This document shows, one piece after another, positions 1-11,284 of a DNA stretch of 60,000 nucleotides; the first letter of the stretch is position 1, and the number at the start of each line of letters is the position of its first letter. The position numbers were made by a program, and so were the translations under genes. The DNA is from Diphasiastrum complanatum (Eukaryota; Streptophyta; Lycopodiopsida; Lycopodiales; Lycopodiaceae). The notes under the pieces are model-generated. The model was given only the letters and a program-made list of their open reading frames with translations. It was not told the origin of the DNA and ran no database searches. The stretch is from assembly GCA_029204225.1 (NCBI GenBank), contig CM055093.1, positions 31,323,777 to 31,383,776 on the forward strand, given 5' to 3'.

Positions 1-215
1 GAATCCTTCGTGGGAGGGTCACCATCTTGACCCCTCAGTGCTTCCGCTATTGTGTGAATGAATCTTTGTGAGGCAATGTTTTTCGGGTTTTAATTTAAAA
101 TCTTTGTGATTTTCATTAAGTAGATTTGCAACTAGCCTTATGTGAATGATTAAGCCAATTAAATCTTTTGGCCTTTAAGAACTTAGGATAGGCCTTCACC
201 CTCAAGTTCATAGCT

Positions 216-227
216 TGGTATCAGAGC
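216..227 (+). other. Primer binding site of element E copy 1
   Basis: TGGTATCAGAGC, complementary to the 3' end of plant initiator Met-tRNA, lies 3 bp after the 5' LTR end. It is the usual minus-strand primer site of many plant LTR retrotransposons. Confidence 0.85.
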
Positions 228-277
228 TATGGATTAATTTGTCATGAACTTGATATGAAGACCTTGTATGTTCTTGC

Positions 278-472
278 ATGCAGAAGAACACAAAACTCCA
301 CCCGATGTTTAAGAGGCCTTGTGCTTCAAAAAGCAAGAACGGCTTGGAAAAGATCAAGAAGACCAAGATACCTGCTAGGCATGATGAAGAACTAGATGAC
401 GACGAAACACCGGAAGCCTACTTGCGGCAAACTAGAAGGTCATGTTTAGAGTATAGAAGTATTTTTTCTTAG
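278..472 (+). CDS. Short reading frame inside element E, function unknown
   Basis: A 64-codon frame lies 50 bp after the primer binding site, where a gag start would be expected. Its product would be basic in the first half (many Lys) and then acidic (EELDDDE). It has no recognisable gag domain. The copy at 29051-29245 differs at one residue, which mainly reflects the recent duplication. In the third E copy this segment is deleted. It could be a gag N-terminal remnant or chance; I do not recognise it. The rest of the interior (473-1010) shows no frame worth calling. Confidence 0.25.
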   Translation: MQKNTKLHPMFKRPCASKSKNGLEKIKKTKIPARHDEELDDDETPEAYLRQTRRSCLEYRSIFS

Positions 473-987
473 AAACTATTTCTTGAATTGAGATGGACCT
501 AGATTTCAAGCATCTTTTGAAATTATGAATAGGAGGTTAAACCTCCTAAGACATTATGTAAAAGCATGACTAGTATGACAACATACTAAGAAGGAATGGG
601 GACCGAAAACTTCAAGACCTCTTTACCCTGTCCCATTCCTAAATTCCCAAAGAAACAATTTACTATGAAGTTGTTTCTGAGCAATCTAAAGCCCAGGATG
701 AAAATGAAATGATTGGATCTACCTGAGATAGAATCAGTAAGCTAATTCTAAATTCATAGATTAAGAGATCTGAGTTAGATTAAGAAAGAAAATAGGTTTT
801 ACCCAAAGCTGATCTTAACATATACAATCAAATCTGAAAGAAAGAAATAAGCATAAACATTATACCTCCTCAAGTTTAAAAACTATCCTACTATGGATGC
901 AAGATGAATGGTAGAAGAATTCTTCCAAGAATATCAAGAAATTTTTAAAAGATTTAAGAATCTTAGTTGAGAAATTTTCGTTGAGGA

Positions 988-1010
988 CAACGCTTTATGC
1001 GTTGGAGAGG
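988..1010 (+). other. Hairpin and polypurine tract before 3' LTR of E copy 1
   Basis: CAACGC-TTTAT-GCGTTG (988-1004) is a perfect 6-bp stem. It runs straight into the purines GGAGAGG that end at the LTR start TGTAG (1011). This is the position of a plus-strand primer. The same hairpin and GGAGGGG precede the 3' LTR at 29784. Confidence 0.65.
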
Positions 1011-1964
1011 TGTAGTTTGTAAAGACAAATTGCTATAATAAAGACTTTCCTAGCTTCCAACCCAGATAGACTTCAATTTTATAAAATTATCAATGATAAA
1101 TATTCTTTTAGGATATTGTATGAATTTATTGCTTTAATGAATTGAGTAACATGCATTGATACCTGTAGAACTAAGAATCTTCTATAAACCATGTTTGATG
1201 GTAGTATGAACACTGACCTTTCTTTGAAGGGATGCGCAGGTACACATAAATGTACCTGATGAATCTAAACAAGAATAAGAAGCCCTCTGGGCTTAGGGAC
1301 TGATCTCTCTTTGAGGGTATGTGCAGGTACTCGAGAAAGTGCCAAAAGAACAAGAAGCTTTCTAAGCTTAAAGACAGCAAACATGAAGGCTTTTGACAAA
1401 GTCTATAATGAAGGCTCAGTAGACTCTATAAAGTTGGCTTATTTATGTCTATCATGAAGGCTCAGAGGATTCTATAAAGAATAGGACAAGTCTTAGGGTC
1501 TGATCACCCTAGTGACTTGTTCCACCATGATTGAGGGTGCCAATGAACATGATTGAGGATGGGAAACCTCTAGAAAAAAGGGCCTAGGAATTGATGGACA
1601 TTATGCAAAAACAAGATGGACATATACCCTGGCTCTTCCATAGGATAATTGCACTTGGGTGAATTCCCAAGTTGTAATCATAAAACATTATATCTAAATA
1701 GAAGTCAAGTTGGAACCTTGTACCACCTACCTCCCACCTACTTTTCCTCATGCATTCTAGGCAATTTGACACCTAGAATGGGGTGCCCTTCTACACTCTC
1801 TCTTCTTATGCCAAATCACCATAATAACTCTTCCAACCTAATACACATCACCCATTCACCCTTTCTAGCTAATACACCTCATCCATGCACTCCACTTCAC
1901 CCTAAGTCCTATTGGAGTCTTCTTCACACCTCATGCACTTGAACTTGACACCTCACTCACTTTG

Positions 1965-2740
<776 letters not shown>

Positions 2741-2763
2741 CTTTGGAAGGACTCTCCACTCTC

Positions 2764-2770
2764 TATATAA
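2764..2770 (+). promoter_or_regulatory. TATA box of element E 3' LTR
   Basis: CTCTATATAAGTGG matches a plant TATA box. It is conserved in every E LTR seen (27818, 31551, 51010, 54095) and lies in the middle of the LTR, as expected for a U3/R boundary. Confidence 0.6.
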
Positions 2771-2965
2771 GTGGAAATGCGCCCCTCTACCAAGAGGATG
2801 AAAGGATGATGCATCCAAACTCTGCCATTTTGTTGCTTGTTGTGTACAAGTGCTCTGGAGAAGAGGATTGAGGCATTACCTCAAGGAGACTATGTTATTT
2901 CTGTGATTGCAAGATTATTTGGAGCTCAAACCCTTGGATTTCTACCTCTTTCTCACATCACAACA

Positions 2966-3002
<37 letters not shown>
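2966..3002 (+). repeat. (CA)n microsatellite in E LTR
   Basis: About 18 CA units. They are longer in E copy 2 (31754-31793) and much shorter in the 5' LTRs and in copy 3. Confidence 0.9.
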
Positions 3003-3005
<3 letters not shown>

Positions 3006-3084
3006 TTCTCCCTCTCCCACTTTCACCTTCTCTTGAAACCATGGTATGCTCTTGAAACTGTTACGCCTATGTAAGAATGGTTGT

Positions 3085-3600
3085 TCAGTACTTTTGCATG
3101 TCAGGCTATTCGTGGCCTATTGTCCATGCATATTAGATTTAGAGCTTGCATGCCATGCCATCTGTGGCCTATTGTCCATTCATGTCATATCTAGAGTTTG
3201 CATGTCAGTTTTCAAGCTTGCATGTCACTCTATGCATTCCTGAAAGGCCATGCATGTCACTTCATGACTGTTGCATGCTAAGAATCTATGAACTCTCATG
3301 ATTGCATGTCACTTCATGATTGTTGCATGCCAAGAATCTATGAACTCTCATGATTGCATGTCACTTCAGACAGGTACATGTCAAAAATCCATGAACCCGT
3401 ATGATGGCATGTCAAGAATCCATGAACCCTTATGATTGCATGCCTAGAGTCTATGAACTATCATGATTACATGTCACTTCAGATAGTTGCATGTCAAGAA
3501 TCCATGAACCCTTATGATTGCATGTCAAGAACCTAAGATCCATTTTGAGTTGCATGATAAAAATCTATGATCCAACATGATTGCATGTCAAAAAGATTAA
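3085..3600 (+). repeat. GCATGTC-rich minisatellite in E LTR
   Basis: Degenerate tandem units of roughly 28-32 bp built on GCATGTCAAGAATC and CATGAACCCTTATGATT alternate with GCATGTCACTTCATGA. More than ten copies are visible. Unit number differs between LTR copies. Nothing suggests coding. Confidence 0.85.
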
Positions 3601-3987
3601 GACTTATGAAGAGATGTCTATGCTTTTGTTATGCTAGATATGGAATTAAGATCATTGAATATGAGCTAAGACTATGTTAAGTTGATGTTCCTACATCTAA
3701 GAGCCTATTGGAATCCATTGTATATGTAATTGGCATTGGCCAATTGGATTTCATAATGATAAGAAAAGAATCCTTCGGGGGAGGGGGGTCCCCATCTTGA
3801 CCCCTCAGTGCTTCCGCTATTGTGTGAATAAATCTTTGTGATGCAATGTTTTTCAAGTTTCAATTTAAAATCTTTGTGATTTTCAATAAGTTGATTTGAG
3901 ACTAGCCTTATGTGAATGATTAAGCCAATTAAATCTTATGGCATTTAAGACCGTAGGATAGGCCTTCATTCTCGAGTTCACAAATTC

Positions 3988-6900
3988 CAATCATTCCAAA
4001 ACACACCCCTCCTTCTTTCAGACAATATTGTTTTTATATACCTCATCATTAGGACCCTGTGAAACATGTCGCAAATTCCCCTTGTGATAGGTCTACGATT
4101 TAACTCTCATACCTCCCTCCATTCTACTTAGAGTCCGATATTACTCTTCATGATCTCTCCTACATTATTTATAGAGCCGCCATTATGTATCCTATCCTTT
4201 GATACTCACAAAATTGCTCTTATGCCTGTAATGAGTAACATAAGTGTCCATTTTCCCATTATCAAAATTCGTATTCTCTCATCAAAGTGTGGCCTCTTTT
4301 CTATAGTCATGGATCATTTGAACTCTCTCTCCTTGATGATTGACTCTAGTCACACTATTGAAAATAGTTGATACAATCACGATTTGAGTTTCTAAAGTGT
4401 GCATGATGTTATGATTGAGTAGTTGATTGCAATGCAACGTTTTATATTGTGGACCATTGAATTGAGTTGTCAAAGGTTTCTAGACTATGAATGTTGGGAT
4501 TGAATAGCTTGATCGGGTCTTGGATGTCCCATAGTGTAGACACAAGCAATTGGATTCTATGATACATGAAATGTTCTATGTTTCAAAATGATCCCAAGAC
4601 CATCCCTGACTCTTGACTTCAATGATAATGAGACATCAGAGAGATGTGATTGCAATAATCATGGGATGGTGTAATTGAGTAGTCGATCCATGCATGCTCG
4701 TCCGGTGACCTGAGTCATATGAGCAACAACTATTGAGTGGGTAAAACATTAGAATTTGATCCCACTTGAAAGAGAAGGTTCCATAACACATGGTATTGTA
4801 GCACCATTAGACCTAGTAAGTTATCCACCTTCAGAATTTGTTCATCCCATCTTGGTGTGTACTTTGCACACATGTGAGGACAACCAAAAGCATGTGATTG
4901 ATCTTCTAAGGAGTGTGTCATTGCACATGAAAATGTCTATTGATTGTAGCCACCAATCTAACTAGACAATTTTCAAGGCAAGAGCACCATGGATCTAGCC
5001 ACACAAAAGCTATCAAAAGCAATCATTCACACATTGAGAAGATAGTTGGTGGAAAAATGAGTCCAAGGAGAGGTTGCTCTTGGGTAGAAGAGAAAATGGA
5101 TCCTCACACATGAGTAGATAGCGAACATAGAAAAATTTCTAAGTACTGGAAGCAAAACTCTCATCAAGACTTGATTACAATAAATTCTCAATGTATGTAT
5201 AATGAAATCTCATTCAAATAGACCTAGCTGGAGTTTCTCCAAGAGGAAAATGCACTGACTTGATTGGACCCCATTGATTCATCATGATTGGACCTCTAAA
5301 TATGCACCTCTCATCATGATTGGGACCTCATGATTTCCACCTCACATTTTGATTGGGCCTCGTGATGTGCACCTCTAAACATGATTGATCCACATGTAAT
5401 ACACCTCTTAAAGTGATTGGCGCCTCTAAATGTGATTGGGCCAAATGGATGCATTTCAATCCTAACATTATGTGACATATGTCACTATCACACTACAACT
5501 CATATTTAAGGCCTATCGACTATTCATGAATGAACTAAAATGATTATGCCTACCCTTCACACATGTGAACTATCTCCACACAAGTGTGATTTCAATATGT
5601 CCATGAAATTGCAAAGTGATAAAGCTAGATTTTTCATATTCTTCACACTTGGCCCATGCGACTAGAGAAGAGATCACTCCTCAGTATGTCCACTGATTGA
5701 GACATCATGACATCACACAAGGACATGTATCTGTAAGTCCCACTTTCGACTTGATAGGGCAATAGGATGTGTAGAGCCTTACCAGAGAGCGATTTTGGCG
5801 AAGCTCTAGATCCATCATAGTGCCTCGTTTTGAATCTAATAAATCTCTAAAAGAATGTAGTAAATCTAATAAAAGATTTGTGCAACAACCAAGAAAAACT
5901 TCTAGCTACTATTCCGTAACATTATATGGCTTTCTACCAAAGTTCAAATGAACAATATGTCTAGGAGTGGAATCTAAAAAGCCATGAATACAAAGAATAA
6001 GATCAAAGATACCTCAAATTTATAGCATCTCTAGAAGAAAGTAGTACATTGTATCTTGAAAGGAAGAACACACCTCCAATAGACAACGATAATTACCCAC
6101 AACCTTAGCTATAAGACAGAAAAGAAAGGTTGTCACAAATTTTCTTCATAATTCTCACACAAACTTTAAGAGAATCACTTTGTGACACAACTTCCTTTCC
6201 TTTGTCACGTGGTGGCCATGCCTAAGTGCCCATTTTCTCAAAAGTTGAAGGGCAAAATTTTGCCACATTTCTTAACACTTACTTCATTTCCTCTATCAAA
6301 ACCCATTGCCTTAGAACCCTTTCAACCTTGTTTTTCCCGCGGTCCCTATATGGAGAACACACACGTGTCAAATTTCTGTTTGAACTTGAAAAGTAAAATA
6401 CATCCTTGTTGTGCTTGTGATCAAATAAACAACTGCTAAGTCTTCATCTTTTCTATTAAAATAGTTGTCGTTTCAAGACTTTCCATGTTCTTGCATATCA
6501 AAACCTCAAACGGAGGCCTAGTCATCCAAAGTAGAAAATAATAGTATTAATGAGATATTACAAAGTAAACAAAAGGAACCTATGAAAACTTTTTAAAACA
6601 TACATAAATTAATTTCTATACTTGCATGCGCATAAATTTTAGGATGAAAGCAAACAAAAGAATTTAGATTCACTTGAATTATAACCAACACACAAGTAGA
6701 TCAATGTTTTTTGTGATTGCTAGGGCCTACTTGCAAAGCAAAGTAGGGGTTAAAAAAAGAAATGTAAGAAAACCCTTGAAAACATAGGCATATCAATTAG
6801 TGCATCCCCGTGTCATGCAAAAATATTCTTGAATTGCAAAGAAACAAATGTTCTATAAATGAATATTACTAACACCCAAAACACATGCAAGTCAATGTTC

Positions 6901-7176
6901 AAGATCATATTGGTGAGAGTAGGAGCCTAAAAAAGAGAACATGTGTAAAATGTTGGACCTCAATGTTGGTCATACTCATAAAATTCAAATCCAATTAGTC
7001 TTACGTTGACTTCTTCCCATTGAAATGGACCACTGCCCTCCATGATGGAGATTGGACATGGATAGAGATATTAAGAGCTTAGGACACACATGGAGTTATT
7101 GATCCATAGATCTTCAACAAATACAAATATATGAAGGGACACTTGCTGGAAATATTGTGGTGACAAAATTATGAGA
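3988..7176. other. 5' flank of chitinase 1, no gene recognised
   Basis: About 3.2 kb shared with units 2-4. Short open frames occur on both strands (for example 6182-6439 plus, 4756-4965 plus), but none resembles a family I know and copies differ by frame-changing indels elsewhere. The stretch holds a CATGATTGG minisatellite at 5245-5450. AT-rich, probably old repeat-derived flank plus upstream regulatory DNA of the chitinase. Confidence 0.5.
5245..5450 (+). repeat. CATGATTGG minisatellite
   Basis: Six to seven degenerate units of about 30 bp with the core CATGATTGGxCCTC and a spacer of the type TGATxTGCACCTCTAAA. Super-unit II (34060-34250) carries extra bases, CCTTGTGATCTA, in the last units, so unit structure still changes. 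Confidence 0.75.
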
Positions 7177-7185
7177 TATAAAAGG
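7177..7185 (+). promoter_or_regulatory. Candidate TATA box of chitinase 1
   Basis: GATATAAAAGGAGAG is the best TATA match upstream of the gene, 461 bp before the ATG. It is conserved at 23735, 35985 and 48116. A weaker AT-rich alternative is CTATTTAAATGC at 7352-7363. If the first is right, the (GA)n tract is transcribed as 5' leader. Confidence 0.45.
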
Positions 7186-7404
7186 AGAGGTGTGGATAGA
7201 TATTTAATAGAAAGGTGATAATGATGTGAGGTGGTTAATAGTTTCTCGATCTTGATGGTCAACTATTGGTTGTAATCCATCTCCCATGACACTGGCCATT
7301 TATTTGCTCCAAATATCTTCTCAAAGTTCCATGTCTAGCCGACATTTTATGTGCTATTTAAATGCATCAATGTCATTCTAGTTTATCACACCTTTCTTAG
7401 TGTA

Positions 7405-7570
<166 letters not shown>

Positions 7571-7637
7571 ATCAATCACTGTGTAGCAAAGCACCTGCAA
7601 TAAAGCCTCCTTGGTCTCCAACTTTACCAGTAGTAGC

Positions 7638-8832
7638 ATGGATCGATGCTTGAGATTGAGCACCTTGTTTTCAATACAACTCTTGCTCACGCAAGCATTA
7701 TTGTGCTTGTGTGCCATGGGTAGGCATCACAACAACAAATTACTAAGAGCAGGGAAATTAGGAGTACTTTCAGCTACAACAACTGGAGAAGAAGCATCTG
7801 TGGCTTCTCTCATAAGTAAGGACCTCTTTGAGCAGCTATTCACACATCGCAATGATGTTGTCTGCCCTGCACATGGATTTTATACCTATGAAGCATTTCT
7901 AGCTGCAGCTGCTATGTTCAATGGATTTGCTACCACCGGGGATGTGGTCAAACGAAAAAGAGAACTTGCCGCATTTTTTGCTCAAATATCGCATGAGACC
8001 ACAGGTATATAGAATACATACAAACATTTATTTCAATTTTGACTCAAAGGTGTAACCAATGCTTGTTTTTCCCTTACCACATTCAATTGTCATTCTTGCT
8101 CCTTGCAAAAGCTAAGGGTCAATTTCAATTCCACAATGCCAGGTGGATGGGAGACGGCGCCTGATGGCCCCTTTGCATGGGGTCTTTGCTACAAAGAGGA
8201 GTTGAATGCTGCGGCCCCCTACTGTAGTCCTAGTGTTGAATGGCCTTGTGCTTCAGGGAAAAAGTATTATGGTCGAGGTCCCATGCAACTGTCTTGGTAT
8301 GTGTCTTCGATCCATTCCAGCCTAGTCAATCCAATGGTCATGTCCAGACTTTCATTAGTGAAGCCTTATACACAATATTAATTGCCACATGGTGCTAGGA
8401 GAATAGTTATCGCTTTCCACAATCAAACAAGACTGAAGCTAAAAATTGATATGATCTATGTGTAGGAATTACAACTACGGACAAGCTGGTGTAGCGCTTG
8501 GATTTGACGGCATAAACAATCCTGACCTGGTAGCATCTGACGCAATGATCTCATTCAAAACAGCAATATGGTTTTGGATGACTCCTCAAGCACCAAAACC
8601 ATCATGTCATGCCGTAATCATAGACGAGTGGAAGCCAACAACCACGGACATTGCCGCTAAACGCACGCCAGGTTTTGGAGTCACAACTAACATCATCAAT
8701 GGAGGCTTGGAGTGTGGTCGTGGAAGTGATCCTCGAGTATTGGATCGTGTCGGCTACTTTGAGCGATATTGTGCAATATTGGGTGTTCATCCAGGAAAGA
8801 ATTTGGACTGTGCCACTCAAAAGTCATTCTAA
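7638..8832 (+). CDS. GH19 endochitinase, copy 1 (3 exons, apparently intact)
   Basis: Secreted family 19 chitinase that hydrolyses beta-1,4-N-acetylglucosamine chains of fungal walls, typically a defence protein. Exons are 7638-8004, 8143-8296 and 8466-8832. Introns of 138 and 169 bp have GT-AG ends, and the joined frame is 295 codons. The first 27 or so residues are a signal peptide with a Leu-rich core. There is no hevein (CBM18) domain, so it is class II-like, and no vacuolar C-terminal extension, so apoplastic. Catalytic Glu120 sits in HETTGGW (codon 123 split by intron 1) and Glu142 in CYKEEL. Ser173 and Asn177 fall in QLSWNYNYG, where W174 is split by intron 2. The spacing of 22, 53 and 57 residues equals that of barley E67, E89, S120 and N124. 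The start is the first ATG after the GA tract. Confidence 0.93.
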
Positions 8833-9349
8833 GAGAGATGCAATATAGTACATCCTATAAATATAGATCAACATGTAATTAGACATACAACAATATCAAG
8901 AAGAAGACTGTTTAGGATGTAAAGTACATGGGCTTCATATTTGACTTCACGTCTCAAGTAAACTATGTACAAATTTGGAATTTATAAACATTGGTGTCCA
9001 AAATATTTACTAAACCTTTCTGAACCTTTCTCTTTCAGAATTGTTGTTCAATTCATACTTGTTAGTTTCTAGAAGTCACTTTTTACTGCTTCATCGGTGC
9101 ACCATATGTGACTACATATGTGGCCTTACCTTATTAAATAAAGTATTCATAGCCCATAGCTTCGAAATGAAGCGATTGCTTACTCATCGAAGGCTTCTAG
9201 GTGGTTGAGTGGTTTGGCACCATATTGTCCGTTTAGGTGTCCTTGGAATCAGCCTCTTTGGATGGACAATTCGTTGTCGTACTTTATATAAATGCTTTAG
9301 CATGATCAAGTTGTGGCCAAATTGGATCTCAAATTACTTTACATGAGAA
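8833..9349. other. 3' flank of chitinase 1
   Basis: 3' UTR and downstream DNA. An AATAAA at 9136-9141 (TTATTAAATAAAGT) could serve as poly(A) signal. No other gene is visible. Confidence 0.4.
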
Positions 9350-9700
9350 CTTACCAAAAGATGGTAAGAACATAGTGATGACAAAGGATAAAAGTGATAA
9401 TCCCTCTCCCAGTCTCTATTAGAGGAGTAATCCGATATGGCATGCCAATATCTCTCAACAAACTATTTAGGCATAAGCCATACAAGGTGTGAGCCAAACA
9501 TTGGGACACATTTTCATCAAAAGTCGTCTCATCTACACCACTTGATGCACACCCTCTCCAAGAAGCTAAATGACATTTGTTGGTCCACCTTGTCCCAAAG
9601 CTTTAGTCCAAATCTTAAACAACCTCTTTCCACTCTTTCCACCTTCTACATTATTTATGGTGTTCACAAAGTATGTCTGACCAACATCGATTTGGGACAC
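9350..9700 (-). pseudogene. hAT-type transposase remnant (DUF659-like), copy 1
   Basis: Minus-strand translation gives broken pieces resembling the hAT/DUF659 core. A WLTPCxAY-C-type stretch stands where plant hAT proteins have FWTPCAAHC, and it is followed by LLRDIGK and a region like ITPLIExGRxITxFI. Stops and frame changes interrupt it, so it is dead. It lacks 31 bp present in the copy at 25929-26320. The family call rests on remembered motifs only. Confidence 0.45.
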
Positions 9701-10198
9701 TCCTTACCTATCTCATCATTCACAAATTACATCTAACCCTTTGTCCAATTTGGCCTTTTGAAATTGAAACAACATTTATAGTATTCACCTTTCCCTTGAA
9801 CTCAACCACCAATGCACATCTTAGGTTGCCTTGCACTACATGTATTGAAGATTGCTTATTAGACTCAAATGTAGATCTTCTCTGAAATACACTAATAGGA
9901 TATGGCTAATAACTTTTACTTGATCATCCTCCCAATGTTCAAAGTGAAGGTGAACTGGATGTTGGAGCTCAATGTGCACTATATGTTGATATGCTCTTAT
10001 GCTATTTAGAATAATAAAGCATCTCATAATCCATCTTCTTCTAAAGAGGTATATATTGGATATCCAGATGCCATTTCGACCTCCCCATTAAATCAAATGA
10101 TGGCATACATGATCGACAATGCCATCCTCTCCAACTAAGAACGTTCGTAGTTTTTTATGTTTATTATAAAAACCCTTAAACAAGAGAGTCTTGAGTTG
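9701..10198. other. Intergenic tail of unit 1
   Basis: No gene seen. It ends with GAGTTG before AATTC, the site into which element E inserted in other junctions. Confidence 0.4.
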
Positions 10199-10203
10199 AA
10201 TTC
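10199..10203. other. Empty target site of element E
   Basis: GAGTTGAATTC runs directly into ATAATCATTCC here. At 26809-26813 the same left flank ends in AATTC and is followed by E. At 32774-32778 E is followed by AATTC and then CAATCATTCC. So this is the unoccupied paralogous site and AATTC is the 5-bp duplication. Confidence 0.85.
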
Positions 10204-11284
10204 ATAATCATTCCAAGACACACCCCTCCTTCTTTCAGACAATATTGTTTATATATACCTCAGCATTAGGACCCTGTAAAACATGTCGCAAATTCCCCTC
10301 GTGATAGGTCTACATTTTAACTCTCATACCTCCCTCCATTCTAATCAGAGTCGGATATCACTCTCCATGATCTCTCGTACATTATTTCTCGAGCCGCCAT
10401 TATGTATCCTATCCTTTGATACTCACAAAGTTGCTCTTATGCCTGTAATGAAAAACATATGTGTCCATTTTCACATTATCAAATTTCATATTCTCTCATC
10501 AAAGTGTGGCCTATAGTGTAGACACAAGCAATTGGATTCTATAATACATGAAATGTTCTATGTTTCGAAATGATCTCAAGACCATCCTCGATTCTTGACT
10601 TCAATGATCATGTGATATTAGAGAGATGTGATTGCAATAATCTTGGGATGGTGTAATTGAGTAGTCGATCCATGCATGCTCATCCGGTGACCCGAGTCAT
10701 ATGAGCCGCATCTATTGAGTGGGTAAAAGAATAGAATTTGATACCCACTTGAAAGAGAAGGTTCCATAACACATGGTATTGTAGCACCAATAGACCTAGT
10801 AAGTTACTCACCTTCGGAATTTGTTCATGCTATCTTGGTGTGTACTTTGCACACGTGTGAGGACAACCAAAAGCATGTGATTGATCTTCTAAGGAGTGTG
10901 TGATTGCACATGAAATTATCTCTTGATTGGAGCCACCAATCTAGCTAGACCATTTTGAAGGCAAGAGCACCGTGCTTCTAGCCACACAAAAGCTATCAAA
11001 AGCTATCATTCACACATTGAGAAGATACTTGATGAAAAACTGAGTCCAAGGAGAGGTTGCTCTTGGGTAGAAAGAGAAAATGGACCCTCACACTCGAGTA
11101 GATAGAGAACATAGATAAATTTCTAAGTGCTGGAAGCAAAACTCTCATCAAGACTTGATTACAATAAATTCTCAATGTATGTATAATGAAATCTGGAGTT
11201 TCTCCAAAAGGAAAATGCACTAACTTGATTGGACCCCATTGATACATCATGATTGGACCTCTAGATATGCACCTGTCGTCATGA
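10199..11284. other. 5' part of unit 2, no gene recognised
   Basis: Diverged copy of 3983-5310 with a deletion between GTGTGGCCT and ATAGTGTAGAC that removes bases equivalent to about 4294-4532. Only short, unconvincing frames. Confidence 0.5.

Noticed and set aside
3085-3600. CRISPR-like regular repeats
   Set aside because: Degenerate tandem minisatellite in a plant LTR, with no unique equal-length spacers and no cas genes.
6182-6439. 85-codon plus-strand frame present in all chitinase units (22738, 34985, 47148)
   Set aside because: Copies are recent duplicates, so its presence in each proves little. No domain is recognised, and copy 1 has a 3-bp deletion next to an internal Met. It could not be supported as a gene.
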